From Desulfovibrio sp. 86 (lineage in GTDB: Bacteria > Desulfobacterota > Desulfovibrionia > Desulfovibrionales > Desulfovibrionaceae), in contig NZ_LR738849.1 of assembly GCF_902702915.1 (NCBI RefSeq), forward strand, positions 186,001-250,000: a stretch of DNA of 64,000 nucleotides. Direction: 5' to 3'. The translations under genes were made by a program, and so were the position numbers. The notes under the pieces were generated by a model. It was not told where the DNA came from and searched no databases. It saw nothing but the letters and a program-made list of their open reading frames with translations. This document shows, piece after piece, positions 53,801 to 64,000 of this stretch (position 1 is its first letter; the number at the start of each line of letters is the position of its first letter).

Positions 53801-54131
53801 ACTCCGCCAAAACGCCGCCCTTGGCAAGCCCAAGAGCGGCGTTCAAAGCCGTCTGTCCGCCAAGGGTCGGCAACAGCGCATCAGGGCGTTCTTTACGAAT
53901 AATGGCAGTCAGGGTGTCGAGTTCGATGGGTTCCACATACGTGGCGTCCGCCAGTTGTGGGTCGGTCATGATGGTAGCGGGATTGGAGTTGACCAGCACC
54001 ACTTCATAGCCCTCTTCTTTGAGGGCTTTGACGGCCTGTGAACCGGAGTAGTCAAACTCGCAGCCCTGGCCTATGATGATGGGTCCCGCGCCGATGACAA
54101 GAATCTTGTGTAAATCCGTACGCTTAGGCAT
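50889..54131 (-). CDS. carB: Carbamoyl-phosphate synthase large subunit
   Basis: 1080 aa from ATG 54131 ([30 protein letters not shown]); an extension of 29 residues is not supported. Two homologous ATP-grasp halves: carboxyphosphate half ([48 protein letters not shown]) and carbamate half ([45 protein letters not shown]), then a C-terminal allosteric domain ([13 protein letters not shown] region). First gene of carBA, divergent from argG, so carbamoyl phosphate and arginine synthesis are clustered. Confidence 0.98.
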   Translation of the reverse strand: MPKRTDLHKILVIGAGPIIIGQGCEFDYSGSQAVKALKEEGYEVVLVNSNPATIMTDPQLADATYVEPIELDTLTAIIRKERPDALLPTLGGQTALNAALGLAKGGVLAEYGVELIGARAEVIEKAESRELFREAMERIGLKMPASGIARNLDEVRRLGNVLPFPLIVRPAFTLGGTGGGVAYNLADLEEVASNGLAASPTTEVMIEQSVLGWKEIEMEVMRDTKDNCVIICSIENLDPMGVHTGDSITVAPVQTLTDSEYQQIRDFSIAIMREIGVETGGSNVQFGINPANGEVVVIEMNPRVSRSSALASKATGFPIAKIAAKLAVGYTLDELRNDITRETVASFEPAIDYCVVKIPRFTFEKFPGAKDELTTSMKSVGEAMSIGRTFKEALQKGLRSMEIGATGLGFNFNAELPAREDILESLQRPNSRRIFTLRQALLAGITEEEIFAVSAIDPWFVRQVQDIVEMEQHIRNFGMANDMTASNADLAVILREAKEYGFSDRQLAEMWKRPEADIRRLRQEMHILPTYYLVDTCAGEFEAYTPYFYSTYEKGEELKLENRRKVLILGGGPNRIGQGIEFDYCCCHASFALRDAGVMAIMANSNPETVSTDYDTSDRLYFEPLTFEDVMNIVEKEKPEGVIVQFGGQTPLNLAVPLMRAGVPILGTSPDAIDRAEDRERFQALIQKLGLLQPPNGTAMSLEDALEVAERITYPVVVRPSYVLGGRAMAVVYDVAELTAYFHAQVPEKPEHPILVDKFLEHAVEVDVDALSDGKDVYVAGIMEHIEEAGIHSGDSACVLPSYSLSYDHVALIASQAEALARELKVVGLMNIQFAIKGDDLYILEVNPRASRTAPFVSKATGVPLPYLATQVMLGKTLDELDPWSMRKGGFTCVKEAVMPFQRFPGVDVILGPEMHSTGEVMGMGSSFGEAFLKSQLGAGQVLPQGGKLFLSVNDRDKPFLPEVAEKFADMGFDLLATKGTATVLRDHGLKVEEVRKVYEGRPNIVDLLINHEVALVVNTASGKHTAKDSKAIRHAALNYKVPYCTTIAAARATATAIGSRRDEIHVESLQEYYARDAQG

Positions 54132-54341
54132 TGGACATTCCTGCGGCTTTGGAGATCGGTACGAAAGGGGCGGCTCTGGAGGCCACCGTTTGCTCAAACT
54201 GCAGAACAATACATGCACTTCATGGCAAGGTCAACATTTTCTCTGACCAGGCAAACAGGGGGGCCCACCCCATTAAGCCCTTGCGCACCATCCAGATTTA
54301 CGCAATACTTCTTGTCCTGAATACACAAGGGGGCATTGATA

Positions 54342-55547
<1,206 letters not shown>

Positions 55548-55885
55548 ACCTGTTTGCCATTGAAACACGTCACGCTCTAAAGTTGTCACTCAGCCAAAGA
55601 ATGTGATTTTTATCTGAATCCACGCCACGTTGCGGCGCGCTGCACTCGGGTGCAGCAGAAGAGCATGCAGGCTTTTCAAAGGCGCAATGCTCTAGCCCGG
55701 CTGGCCAGCAAAAGCCTCCGCCGGGCAGGCGGCGGTCCACGGACCAGCCTGTCCGGCAAAGCCTCCCGCAGTGGAGCACGGCTCCACCCTGCACCGCTCA
55801 GGCGTACTGGAACTTCGGGGGCAGAGGCGTTTTATGAAGCGCCCCTGCCCCCGAATCATTACTTTAAAAAGCAATGGACACTGCT
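55548..55885. other. 338-base argG-argH gap with a strong hairpin
   Basis: No gene seen. GC-rich from about 55620 to 55800. Contains a nearly perfect 15-bp hairpin at 55815-55854 (TCGGGGGCAGAGGCG / CGCCCCTGCCCCCGA, one mismatch, 10-base loop), 30 bases before argH; it lacks a T-run and could be an attenuator or a processing site. Confidence 0.55.
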
Positions 55886-57286
55886 ATGAAAACCAACCAG
55901 AGCTGGGGCGGGCGTTTTGCCGAAGGTCCCAAAGAAGCCGTGGCCCAGTATACGGACTCCCAATCTTACGACAGGGCCCTGTATGCCCAGGATATCCGCG
56001 CCTCGCAAGCCCATGCGCGCATGCTGGGCCGTCAGGGCATTATCCCGCCCGGTGAAGCTCAGTTGCTGGTTGAAGGACTTGACCGCGTTCGTGAAGAAAT
56101 CCGCTCCGGCAACTTTGTCTGGAAGCCGGAACTTGAAGACGTGCACATGAACATTGAGGCGCGCCTTACGGAAATTATGGGCAACGTGGGCAAAAAACTG
56201 CACACTGGCCGCAGCCGCAATGACCAGGTGGGGTTAAGTTTTCGCCTCTTTGTGGCGGACCGACTTGAGACGTGGCGTCAGCGCGCCGCCGGCCTGTGCG
56301 CCGTGCTGTTGCAGCGCGCCACGGAGCACACCGCCGACATCCTGCCCGGTTATACCCACATGCAACCGGCGCAGCCCGTGAGCCTTGCGCACCACTTGCT
56401 GGCCTACGCATGGATGTTCAGGCGTGACGCCATGCGCATGGCCGACTGCCTTGACCGTGTCCGCATATCCCCCCTGGGCGCGGCCGCCCTGGCGGGCACA
56501 ACCTACCCACTTGACCCGCAAAGCGTGGCTGAGGACGTGGGTTTTTCCAGCGTCTACACCAATTCGATGGACGCGGTTTCCGACAGAGATTTCGTGCTGG
56601 AAGCGCTTTTTTGCGGTTCCACCATCATGATGCACCTCTCGCGCCTGTGTGAAGAAATCATCCTGTGGGCCAACCCGGGTTTTGGCTTTGTGCGTCTGCC
56701 AGACAGCTATTCCACCGGCTCCTCCATCATGCCGCAAAAAAAGAACCCCGACGTGGCCGAACTTATGCGCGGCAAGACAGGGCGCGTCTACGGATCGCTC
56801 ATGAGCCTGCTCACCATCATGAAAGGCTTGCCCCTGGCCTATAACCGCGACATGCAGGAAGACAAGGAAGGCTTTCTTGACGCCGACAACACGGTTGAAG
56901 CCTCACTGCGTCTTATGGCGGGCATGATGGAAGAACTGAGGTTTCGTACGGATCGCATGCGCGAAGCCTGCAAGGCCGGTTTTCTTAACGCCACGGAACT
57001 GGCCGACTATCTGGTGGGCAAAGGCCTGCCCTTCCGCGAGGCCCATCACGTCACCGGACAATGCGTGGCGGCGGCCGAAAGCCAGGGCAAGGGGCTTGAA
57101 GACCTCACCCTGGCTGAAATGCAGGCGCTTGAGCCACGCATTGAGGAAGACGTGTACGCCATACTGGACTATGCGGCCGCCGTTCGTCGGCGCGAGACTC
57201 CCGGCGGCACTGGCCCGCAGTCCATTGCCGCGCAGGTGGCCCAACTCAGGACGTGGCTTGCCGGTATGGGCGGCAAGGCCATTTAG
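55886..57286 (+). CDS. argH: Argininosuccinate lyase
   Basis: 466 aa from ATG 55886 ([15 protein letters not shown]); an ATG four codons earlier (55874) is also possible. Splits argininosuccinate to arginine and fumarate. Fumarase-superfamily signatures: [44 protein letters not shown] and the flexible loop [26 protein letters not shown] with the catalytic Ser. Follows argG in the arginine cluster and precedes an unassigned gene by 16 bases. Confidence 0.97.
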   Translation: MKTNQSWGGRFAEGPKEAVAQYTDSQSYDRALYAQDIRASQAHARMLGRQGIIPPGEAQLLVEGLDRVREEIRSGNFVWKPELEDVHMNIEARLTEIMGNVGKKLHTGRSRNDQVGLSFRLFVADRLETWRQRAAGLCAVLLQRATEHTADILPGYTHMQPAQPVSLAHHLLAYAWMFRRDAMRMADCLDRVRISPLGAAALAGTTYPLDPQSVAEDVGFSSVYTNSMDAVSDRDFVLEALFCGSTIMMHLSRLCEEIILWANPGFGFVRLPDSYSTGSSIMPQKKNPDVAELMRGKTGRVYGSLMSLLTIMKGLPLAYNRDMQEDKEGFLDADNTVEASLRLMAGMMEELRFRTDRMREACKAGFLNATELADYLVGKGLPFREAHHVTGQCVAAAESQGKGLEDLTLAEMQALEPRIEEDVYAILDYAAAVRRRETPGGTGPQSIAAQVAQLRTWLAGMGGKAI

Positions 57287-57302
57287 ACCGGGACAGGCTG
57301 CC

Positions 57303-58250
57303 ATGCCCTTTTTTACGGATCAGAACTCCGAAGCTCCGCAGGCCGCTTCCTGGCCCCAATGGCTTGAAGAGGCCCGTCTGGACGACGGCCTTGCGGCCCA
57401 GGCCTATGAGGACACCCCCGCGCAATGGCGGGCGGCCATCAAGACAGGGCTTGCCCTGGCCCATATGCACTTTGGTTCTGATCCCGGCCGGATGTGGGAC
57501 ATGCGCAGCGACGGGCATCTGGGTTTCTGGCGGCGCGACGAAAGCCATGCCGCCCCGTGGGCCATCGTCGCCTTTACCCCGGCCTACGCGGCGGCCGCCA
57601 GGCTTGCCGCCGCCTGCATTCCGGCCATTCTGGCCGGGGTCCCGCTGATAGGGGCCGTCTGTGTGGGCGGGCAGCCCCACCGCTCTGCCCTGGTCAGCCT
57701 TGAACTGAGCGGCGTTGAAGATATTTTTGTGCTGGACGCCCCTGGACTTCACAAACTGCTTGAAGAAAATCGCCCCGGCCCCGGAAGGCTGGTGCTGCTG
57801 CACACGGGCGGGCTGGCCCCCAACGTGGAACTGGCCCGGAGCATGGGCCTGCCCTGCTGGCAGGAGTATCATTCACCGAAGCTTGCCCTGGTTGAAGCCG
57901 ATACTCCCGTCAATGGCCAGAACCCAGCGGACAATGGCAGCCGCATTGATCTTGAGGCATTGTATTTTGCCCAGGCAGAAGCTCTGGACACGGCCACAAG
58001 CATCACGGCCCGGATGTCCGCTGGCGGCACGAACGCCACGCCCACGCCGCTTGCGTGGGATGCGCAACCGCCGGACGCTCTTTATCTGGCCTCCGGCGAC
58101 CACGAGCGGGCAGATATTCTGCATGGCAAAGCCTTTTCCGCCAGCGGCCCCGGTTTGACCCTGACGCCGGGCTGCGAGGGCTTTTGGCTGCACCCCGGCC
58201 TTACGCCGGATTTTTTCCGCGTGCGTTGCCTGACCTTTGGCATGCTGTGA
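57303..58250 (+). CDS. Unassigned protein between argH and the EF-G paralogue
   Basis: 315 aa from ATG 57303. I do not recognise it. Soluble, acidic, no signal peptide. One segment, [33 protein letters not shown] followed by [16 protein letters not shown], faintly recalls the Rossmann-like half of histidinol dehydrogenase-type folds, but the HisD zinc ligands and nucleotide motifs are absent. The C-terminus has a glycine-rich [21 protein letters not shown]. Sits 16 bases after argH and 23 before the EF-G gene, so co-transcribed. Confidence 0.7.
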   Translation: MPFFTDQNSEAPQAASWPQWLEEARLDDGLAAQAYEDTPAQWRAAIKTGLALAHMHFGSDPGRMWDMRSDGHLGFWRRDESHAAPWAIVAFTPAYAAAARLAAACIPAILAGVPLIGAVCVGGQPHRSALVSLELSGVEDIFVLDAPGLHKLLEENRPGPGRLVLLHTGGLAPNVELARSMGLPCWQEYHSPKLALVEADTPVNGQNPADNGSRIDLEALYFAQAEALDTATSITARMSAGGTNATPTPLAWDAQPPDALYLASGDHERADILHGKAFSASGPGLTLTPGCEGFWLHPGLTPDFFRVRCLTFGML

Positions 58251-58273
58251 TAACCCTGTGTTCTGGAGCCCTC

Positions 58274-60316
58274 ATGTCCAACATCAGCCGCATTCGCAAC
58301 ATTGGCATTATTGCCCATATTGATGCCGGCAAGACCACGCTGTCTGAGCGCATGCTTTTCTACAGCCGCAAAATTCACCGCATGGGCGAAGTACACGACG
58401 GCGCAGCCACCATGGACTACATGCCCGAAGAACAGGAACGCGGCATTACCATCATGTCGGCCTGCACCACCTGTCAGTGGAACGACCACACCATCAACCT
58501 CATAGACACTCCCGGCCACGTGGACTTCACCATTGAGGTCGAGCGTTCCCTGCGCGTGCTGGACGGAGCCGTGGGCGTTTTTTGCGCCGTGGGCGGCGTG
58601 GAGCCGCAGTCTGAAACCGTGTGGCGGCAATCGGAAGACTTCGGCGTGCCCAAGATCGCCTTCATCAACAAGATGGACAGGATGGGAGCGAACTTTGAAT
58701 CCGTTCTTGAAGCCATGCGCCAGCGGCTCCAGGCCAACGCCGTGGCCGTTACAGTCCCCCTCGGGCAGGGTGAGGACTTCAGCGCTGTCCTTGACCTTAT
58801 TCATGAAGAATGCCTGACTTTTGATGAAAACGATCAGGGCCTGACCATGGGCCGCACCCCCTTCACTGCGGAGCAGGCCGCGCTGGCCGCTCCCTGGCGT
58901 GAGCTGCTGCTGGAAAAACTGGCCGAAGCCGATGAGGATTTTCTTGAGCCCTACCTTGAAGGCGTTTACGGCATCAATGACATCCACGCGGCCCTTCGGC
59001 GGGCTACGCTGGCACGTCACATCACGCCTGTGCTCTGCGGCTCAGCCCTGCGCAACGCGGGCGTGCAGCCCGTGCTGGACGCCGTGTGCCGCTGGCTGCC
59101 CTCGCCACTGGACGTGCCCGCGCCTGTGGGCGTGGACCCCCAGGGAAAAGAAATCACCGTTCCCCCTGATCCCGATGCCCCGGCCGTTGCCCTGGTTTTT
59201 AAAGTCCTGCTCGAAGAAAACCGCAAGCATTCCTTTATCCGCGTGTACGCGGGGCGCATTCATGAAGGGGACAATTTGCGCAATGCAACGCAGCACAAGG
59301 ACGACCGCCTGGGCCGCCTGTACCGGCCCCACGCCGACAGGCGCGAGCAGCTTGAAGAGGCTGGCGCGGGTGAAATAGTGGTCGCCGTGGGCTTACGGTC
59401 TGCCCATACGGGAGAAACCTATACCGCGCGCGAGCGGCCTCTGATCCTTGAAAGCATCGAGGCCAACGCGCCGGTCATCACGCTTGCCCTTGAGCCGCGC
59501 AATGCCGATGAAGGCAAGGTTCTTGACGAGGCGCTCGCCCGTTACGTTGAGGAAGACCCGACGCTCAGGGCGCAACTGGATGACGACACGGGCGCGCGCA
59601 TGGTTTCCGGCATGGGCGAACTGCACCTGGATGTGTTGTTGGAACGCATGCGGCGGGAATACGGCATCAGCCCTCGCGCGGGAAATCCCCAGGTGGTCCT
59701 GCGAGAAACCATACGCAAGTCCGCTGACGCCAGTGTGGTTTTTGACCGCGAACTGGGCAAGGAGCACCACCAGGGGGCGGTTGCGCTTCGTGTGTCGCCG
59801 CGTCCGCGCGGCAGCGGCAACCTCGTGACGGTGGGCGATTTTCTGCCTGCGGACCCCGCCGAGGCCCGCAAACTGCTGCCCCAGATATATCTTGAGGCAG
59901 CCCTTGAGGGCGTGCGCGATGCCATGCAGAGCGGCGAAGTCACAGGCTATCCCGTGGAAGATGTGGAGGTGGTTCTCACCAGTGTAGAACGACGCGAAGG
60001 CCTGACCACCCTGCCCGGCTCCCGCATGGCGGCGGGCCAGGCCTTGCGCGAGGCTTTGGCCGCAGCTTCTCCCGTCGTCATGGAGCCTGTCATGCGCGTG
60101 GAAATCGTTGTTCCTGATGATTTTCTAGGCTCTTCGATCAGCCTGTTCAACACTTGCGGCGGCAAGGTTGAAAATCTTGAGGACAAAGGTGCACGCAAAA
60201 TCCTGAGCGGCACAGCCCCGCTGCGCCGCCTGTTCGGCTTTTCCACCTCCCTTCGCTCGGCCACACAGGGCCGGGCCGGGCTGGTATTGACCTTTGACCG
60301 CTTTGACCTGCCCTGA
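58274..60316 (+). CDS. Elongation factor G paralogue
   Basis: 680 aa from ATG 58274 ([21 protein letters not shown]), with GGAG seven bases upstream; the open frame continues upstream into the preceding gene but without support. GTPase motifs: G1 [10 protein letters not shown]2 region [13 protein letters not shown]3 DTPGHVDF, G4 NKMD. Domain III/IV signatures [20 protein letters not shown] and [12 protein letters not shown]. Ribosomal translocase or recycling factor. It is not beside rpsL/rpsG/tuf, so it is likely the second EF-G (EF-G2 type). Confidence 0.9.
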   Translation: MSNISRIRNIGIIAHIDAGKTTLSERMLFYSRKIHRMGEVHDGAATMDYMPEEQERGITIMSACTTCQWNDHTINLIDTPGHVDFTIEVERSLRVLDGAVGVFCAVGGVEPQSETVWRQSEDFGVPKIAFINKMDRMGANFESVLEAMRQRLQANAVAVTVPLGQGEDFSAVLDLIHEECLTFDENDQGLTMGRTPFTAEQAALAAPWRELLLEKLAEADEDFLEPYLEGVYGINDIHAALRRATLARHITPVLCGSALRNAGVQPVLDAVCRWLPSPLDVPAPVGVDPQGKEITVPPDPDAPAVALVFKVLLEENRKHSFIRVYAGRIHEGDNLRNATQHKDDRLGRLYRPHADRREQLEEAGAGEIVVAVGLRSAHTGETYTARERPLILESIEANAPVITLALEPRNADEGKVLDEALARYVEEDPTLRAQLDDDTGARMVSGMGELHLDVLLERMRREYGISPRAGNPQVVLRETIRKSADASVVFDRELGKEHHQGAVALRVSPRPRGSGNLVTVGDFLPADPAEARKLLPQIYLEAALEGVRDAMQSGEVTGYPVEDVEVVLTSVERREGLTTLPGSRMAAGQALREALAAASPVVMEPVMRVEIVVPDDFLGSSISLFNTCGGKVENLEDKGARKILSGTAPLRRLFGFSTSLRSATQGRAGLVLTFDRFDLP

Positions 60317-60328
60317 GGCTGTGAACCC

Positions 60329-61162
60329 GTGACGCTCCGCACTACAGAAACCAGCGGCAAGGGGCATGCCCCCCGCGCCAAAAAAAGTCTTGGGCAGCAT
60401 TTTCTGCGCCGTGAAGATATCTGCCACCGCATTGCGGCCCTTATCGCCCCATGCGCCCAGGATCGCATCGTTGAAATTGGCCCTGGCCCCGGCGCGCTGA
60501 CCCGCGCCATTGAGGCAGCCCCGCATTCCCGACTGCTGCTGATTGAAAAAGACCGCCACTGGGCCGCCGAGCGCCAACGCCTGGGTGGCGTCAACACGCA
60601 GGCGGTGCTTGCCGACGCCCTGCGGTTTGACTGGCGGCGCATCAGCGTGCAGGAACCGTGGAAGGTCATAGGCAACCTGCCCTACAATGTGGCCTCTCCG
60701 CTTATCTGGGACATCGTATCCCGGTCCGAAGGCTGGCAGATGGCGGCGTTTATGGTACAGAAAGAAGTGGGCCAACGCCTTGCGGCACAGCCGGACACCG
60801 GGCATTACGGGGCGCTTTCTGTCTGGGTGCAGAGCTATTCCCGTCCGCGCATGGAGTTTGTGGTGGGCCCGGGGGCCTTCAGCCCGCCTCCAAAGGTGGA
60901 CTCAGCCGTCCTGAGTTTCACCCCCTTACCGCTCAGTGAACGTCCTGCGCACCCCGCGCTTTTGTCCCGCCTGTTGCGCATCTGTTTTCAGCAAAGGCGC
61001 AAGCAACTTGGCGGCATATTCCGCCGCGCGGCGCAACCAGGTCTTGAAGATGCATTCAAAAGTGCCCAAATTGCACCCAATTTGCGCCCAGAAGTGCTTT
61101 CTCATCACGATTTTCAGCGTATTTCCGCTTTTTGGGCGTCACAGCTTGACAACATGGCGTAA
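60329..61162 (+). CDS. rsmA: 16S rRNA dimethyladenosine transferase
   Basis: 277 aa. Dimethylates two adjacent adenines in the 3'-terminal helix of 16S rRNA. KKSLGQHFLRREDICHRIA, the SAM loop IVEIGPGPGALTRAI, LLIEKDRHWA, catalytic GNLPYNVASPL and the C-terminal PPPKVDSAVLSF are diagnostic of KsgA. Uses a GTG start at 60329, 12 bases after the EF-G stop, with GAGG about 13 bases upstream. Last gene of the argH-to-rsmA run. Confidence 0.95.
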   Translation: MTLRTTETSGKGHAPRAKKSLGQHFLRREDICHRIAALIAPCAQDRIVEIGPGPGALTRAIEAAPHSRLLLIEKDRHWAAERQRLGGVNTQAVLADALRFDWRRISVQEPWKVIGNLPYNVASPLIWDIVSRSEGWQMAAFMVQKEVGQRLAAQPDTGHYGALSVWVQSYSRPRMEFVVGPGAFSPPPKVDSAVLSFTPLPLSERPAHPALLSRLLRICFQQRRKQLGGIFRRAAQPGLEDAFKSAQIAPNLRPEVLSHHDFQRISAFWASQLDNMA

Positions 61163-61282
61163 AAAGTTTTCTGTTTATCCATAATCTTGCTGCGTTGTGC
61201 GACATTAGCGTATTTCAAGCAAGTGGCCCTGCAAAAGGGCACTTGAAAACAATGCCGGGGAACTTTTCAGGAGGACATGCTG

Positions 61283-61555
61283 ATGACTAAGGCTGATCTG
61301 GTTGAAAAAATCGCTGCCAAGGCCAATCTGACCAAGGCTGCTGCTGAGCGGGCCCTCAACGCTTTTCTCGCTTCCGTCGAAGACGCTCTCGTCAAGGAAT
61401 CCAAACTCACGCTTACTGGCTTTGGCACCTTTGCGGTCGAACACCGTAAAGCACGGCAGGGGCGCAACCCCCGTACCGGTGATACGCTTACCATTCCAGC
61501 GTGCAAAATTCTCAAATTTCGCCCCGGCAAGATGCTCAAAGATTCTTTGAATTGA
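61283..61555 (+). CDS. HU-type nucleoid DNA-binding protein
   Basis: 90 aa from ATG 61283 (MTKADLVEKIAAKA). An AGGAGG at 61269-61274 is eight bases from this ATG but only two from the ATG at 61277, so 61283 is the real start. The family core is plain: two N-terminal helices, LTLTGFGTFAVEHRKARQGRNPRTGDTLTIPA arm and KFRPGKMLKDSLN C-terminus. Bends DNA as a homodimer or heterodimer. Own transcript, preceded by an imperfect CAAGTG...CACTTG hairpin in the leader (about 61219-61247). Confidence 0.96.
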   Translation: MTKADLVEKIAAKANLTKAAAERALNAFLASVEDALVKESKLTLTGFGTFAVEHRKARQGRNPRTGDTLTIPACKILKFRPGKMLKDSLN

Positions 61556-61640
61556 TCTTCCGCCGCTCTGCCGCATGGCATGGCGGCCAAAACCGTACAT
61601 GCCCGTCACGGCTGTGGCCGATGCTGGACACGTTCGGAAA

Positions 61641-61704
61641 AACCTCAGATAACATGTATGCTGGAAGCCACTGGGAGCCGAAGACATACATGTTATCTCG
61701 GGTT
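61641..61704. other. Large stem-loop after the HU-type gene
   Basis: Left arm 61641-61660 (AACCTCAGATAACATGTATG) pairs with right arm 61685-61704 at 18 of 20 positions, with 14 uninterrupted pairs next to the loop of 24 bases. A TTTT follows the right arm. A terminator or a separate structured element; 61556-61912 otherwise shows no gene. Confidence 0.6.
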
Positions 61705-61912
61705 TTCAGCCTCCGGCCTCTGCGTCGCATCGACGTCCCCCCGCCTTCTGCCCACACCGTTTCCCTGAAAAAAGACTTGCCCTTTTACGGCATGCGGGCT
61801 ATATAACCCACTCATTTGGCGACTCTGTCGCTGTCCGTGTACGGGTAAGACCGTTGACGGTTATTTTTGGGGCTGTCAAGAGCCAGCCCTGCCGCCGAAG
61901 GGGGTGATTTTC

Positions 61913-62116
61913 TTGCCCGGAGTTTTTCTTAACGAAGACGATTATAACTTTGACATTGCGCTGCGTCGCTTTAAGAAGCAGGTAGAAAAGGCCGGTGTTC
62001 TTTCAGAAATGAAAAAGCGCCAGCACTACGAAAAGCCCAGCGTTATGCGCAAAAAGAAAAAGGCCGCCGCCCGGAAGCGGCTGATGAAAAAAATCAGGAA
62101 GATGAACATGGCTTAA
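61913..62116 (+). CDS. rpsU: 30S ribosomal protein S21
   Basis: 67 aa. The start is a TTG at 61913 (reads [20 protein letters not shown]) as the family begins with M/L-P-G-V; the GTG at 61904 lies within the strong ribosome site AAGGGGGTGA eight bases upstream and would add three foreign residues. [36 protein letters not shown] is typical S21. Part of the small subunit near the anti-Shine-Dalgarno, so use of a TTG start behind a very strong ribosome site may be autoregulatory. Confidence 0.93.
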   Translation: MPGVFLNEDDYNFDIALRRFKKQVEKAGVLSEMKKRQHYEKPSVMRKKKKAAARKRLMKKIRKMNMA

Positions 62117-62160
62117 CCGGCCGCGCATTTATGCGCCCGGGGCCTTCATCCGGCCAGTCA

Positions 62161-62188
62161 TGCGGGAAGCCCCTTGGGGTTTCCCGCA
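62161..62188 (+). terminator. Terminator of rpsU
   Basis: TGCGGGAAGCCCC-TT-GGGGTTTCCCGCA with one G-T pair, followed by TTTTCTGC. Very stable. Confidence 0.88.
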
Positions 62189-62226
62189 TTTTCTGCATTA
62201 CTCCACACTCCACCCCCACTACTGTT

Positions 62227-62694
62227 ATGACCGTCACCACCACGCTTTTTGAGCAGATCGAAAAAGACTACATCCTGGCCTACAAAGCTAAAGACAGCGT
62301 GCGGCTCACTGTGCTGCGCCTGCTGAAAACAGCGGTCAAAAACCGCCTGGTGGACATGCGGCGGCCTGGCGGCAGCCTTTCTGATGAAGAGATGCTTGAC
62401 GTCATCGTCAAGGAAGGCAAGCAGCGCCAGGATTCCATTGAACAGTACACTGCGGCGCAGCGCCCTGATCTGGCGGACAAAGAAGCGGCTGAACTGGTCG
62501 TTCTCAAGGAATATCTGCCCAAGGCCCTCAGCCAGGAAGAGCTGCAGGCTCTTATCGAGTCCACGGTGGCTGAACTTGGCGCAACATCCCCCAAGGACAT
62601 GGGCCGGGTTATTTCCGCCATCATGGCCGGGCACAAGGGGCAGGTGGACGGCAAGGCTTTGTCCGAGGCCGTCAAGAAGCGCCTGCAGTCCTGA
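62227..62694 (+). CDS. GatB/YqeY-domain protein
   Basis: 155 aa from ATG 62227 (MTVTTTLFEQIEKDYILAYK); the upstream in-frame stretch spans the rpsU terminator and is rejected. Typical YqeY: DSVRLTVLRLLKTAVKN, KEGKQRQDSIEQYTAAQRPDLADKEAAELVVLKEYLPKALSQEEL and TSPKDMGRVISAIMAGHKGQVDGKALSEAVKK. Resembles the tRNA-binding tail of GatB; often next to rpsU and dnaG, with unclear function. Confidence 0.92.
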   Translation: MTVTTTLFEQIEKDYILAYKAKDSVRLTVLRLLKTAVKNRLVDMRRPGGSLSDEEMLDVIVKEGKQRQDSIEQYTAAQRPDLADKEAAELVVLKEYLPKALSQEELQALIESTVAELGATSPKDMGRVISAIMAGHKGQVDGKALSEAVKKRLQS

Positions 62695-62706
62695 CCATAC
62701 CGCACG

Positions 62707-62736
62707 GCCGAAGGATATTTTGCGACATCCTTCGGC
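62707..62736 (+). terminator. Hairpin after the yqeY gene
   Basis: GCCGAAGGAT / ATCCTTCGGC, perfect 10-bp stem with ten-base loop, 13 bases after the stop; no T-run. The remaining bases to 62968 show no gene. Confidence 0.65.
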
Positions 62737-62968
62737 GCACAGCGTCACGCGCCATTTTTACGCCGCATTCCCGCAGGTGGGCATGCCGCAGCATTCCAGC
62801 GTCAATCGCCATGGCCAGATATACCGTCCAGCCGGGAGTTGCCTCGCAAATGGAAAGACTGTGCGCCTGGCGAAGAAGCGCCCTCCATACTATCCGGGCT
62901 GCAAGGCCTGGCATTTCGTGCGCCCTTTTTTCTGCGGTTCGCCGTACCAGCGCTTTTGAGGCATCAGC

Positions 62969-64000
62969 ATGATCCACACCCGCACGCTCCAGGCCCTTGA
63001 ATACCATCACATTACCAGCCATCTTTCCTCGCTGTGCATTTCAGGCGTCGGACGTGAACGTGCCCTGAACCTTACCCCGCTGGACTCGGCGGAGGACGTG
63101 AACCTTGCCGCGCGCGTTTATGAGGAAGCTGCGGACTGGTCCTCGCGCCCGGCCCCTGGTGGCGCGGTCTTTACGCTTAACGCCTTTCCCGACGTATCGG
63201 GCTTTCTGCACGCGGCGCAAACCTCGCGCGCCCACGCCTTTCAGCCCGACGTGGACGCTTTCTGGGCGCTGCGGGAAGTGCTGCGCCTGGCGCGCGACGC
63301 CCATGCCGCCATCGCTGTGCCCGATGCGCCACGGCAGTGGCCGCACCTTCTGGCCATGGCCGACGGCGCTCCCCTGCCGGTGCAGCTTACAGCCGCCCTT
63401 TTGCGCTGCATTTCTGACGACGGCCTCCTCAGGGATGAAAGCTCGCCCGAACTCTATCGCCTGCGCGGCGAACTGCGCCGCCTGCACCAGAGCTGCATGC
63501 GCAAGGTCAAGGACTTTGCCCTGCAGTACAACATGCTGGCCTACCTGCAGGACGAGTTCATGACCCTTTCGTCAGACCGCTACGTGCTGCCCCTCAAGGC
63601 CAACTTCAAGGGGCGCATGCAGGGCATCATCCACGACTGGTCGCAAACCGGCGAAACCTGCTATTTCGAGCCCATGTTCCTGGTGGAGATCAACAACCGC
63701 CTTCAGGAACTCAAGCGTGAGGAGCGCGAAGAAGAGCGCAAGGTGCTGCTCTACCTGCGCGGCCTGCTGGAAGCCGAACTGCCGGGAGCTCAGGCGGCGC
63801 TTGAGCTTCTTGCCCAGCTTGACCTGTTGCAGGCCAAACGCCGTCTGGCCGCGTTGCTGGACGGGCGCTGCCTGCCGCTCACTCCCGTGGCCGAGGGCAT
63901 ACAGCTGCTTGAGGCCCGGCATCCCCTGCTCGTGCTCAACAGGGCAAAGGCGGCCAACAGCGCCGCTGCTCAGGGCGCAAAAGGCGCGGCCGCTGCGTCC
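62969..64000 (+). CDS. mutS2: Endonuclease MutS2, 5' part (runs off the window)
   Basis: ATG 62969 opens a frame that stays open to the window end (344 codons visible). N-terminus MIHTRTLQALEYHHITSHLS and the following clamp/core segment DEFMTLSSDRYVLPLKANFKGRMQGIIHDWSQTGETCYFEP is the MutS2 family pattern (RYVLPVK...G-x-I/V-H-D-x-S-x-S/T-G-x-T-x-x-x-EP); the Walker ATPase and Smr domain lie outside. In other bacteria MutS2 splits collided ribosomes or suppresses recombination. Confidence 0.92.
   Translation, partial: MIHTRTLQALEYHHITSHLSSLCISGVGRERALNLTPLDSAEDVNLAARVYEEAADWSSRPAPGGAVFTLNAFPDVSGFLHAAQTSRAHAFQPDVDAFWALREVLRLARDAHAAIAVPDAPRQWPHLLAMADGAPLPVQLTAALLRCISDDGLLRDESSPELYRLRGELRRLHQSCMRKVKDFALQYNMLAYLQDEFMTLSSDRYVLPLKANFKGRMQGIIHDWSQTGETCYFEPMFLVEINNRLQELKREEREEERKVLLYLRGLLEAELPGAQAALELLAQLDLLQAKRRLAALLDGRCLPLTPVAEGIQLLEARHPLLVLNRAKAANSAAAQGAKGAAAAS

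Overview
The window looks like chromosomal DNA of a delta-proteobacterial sulfate reducer, most probably a member of the Desulfovibrionaceae. This rests on gene content and order: a siroheme-branch precorrin-2 dehydrogenase next to a CcsA-like protein and hemA; the xseA / M23 peptidase / xseB / ispA / dxs string; carBA back-to-back with argG-argH; rpsU-yqeY-mutS2; and a moderately GC-rich backbone with Tat-exported Fe-S proteins. No 16S gene is present, so this is an inference.

Left part (1-33 kb), ordinary backbone. A minus-strand operon cpoB-like / dprA / xer is followed by an unassigned membrane protein, a CgeB-like and a GT9 glycosyltransferase pair, then the plus-strand tetrapyrrole operon (precorrin-2 dehydrogenase, CcsA/HemX-like, hemA, small protein) and tilS. 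Next comes the minus-strand isoprenoid and DNA-repair string (ispG, proS, xseA, M23 peptidase, xseB, ispA, dxs). After that lie a three-gene FlgO-type envelope cluster, ychF, a chemoreceptor, a 1.2-kb gene-free stretch, a paaK / DUF456 / trmJ operon, a DUF1786 gene and a tRNA-Leu(GAG).

Middle part (33.2-46.1 kb), an accessory island immediately 3' of tRNA-Leu. It is more AT-rich, is bracketed by two decayed IS3-family elements, and carries an intact-looking IS21-family element. Its core is a compact cluster: rhodanese lipoprotein, TVP38/DedA-type protein, CCG-domain Fe-S protein, second TVP38/DedA-type protein, DUF2064/TIGR04282-type protein, TIGR04283-type glycosyltransferase, and an MTAP-type nucleoside phosphorylase. 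The two sugar-enzyme families are known from arsenosugar biosynthesis clusters, but neither arsM nor arsS is visible here. The island also holds a Tat-exported ferredoxin subunit followed by a molybdopterin oxidoreductase gene cut off by the IS21 element.

Right part (46-64 kb), backbone again: an Ldh2-type dehydrogenase, a flavodoxin-ferredoxin fusion, two small envelope proteins, carA-carB, divergent argG-argH, an unassigned gene, an EF-G paralogue, rsmA, an HU-type protein, rpsU, yqeY and the 5' part of mutS2, which runs off the window.

Three families of non-coding dispersed repeats stand out. A GC-rich palindromic element occurs three times, always between convergent genes. A 157-bp hairpin/MITE-like element occurs twice. 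A third, degenerate family ends in an A/T-rich hairpin. All calls were made by reading the sequence; no database search was run.
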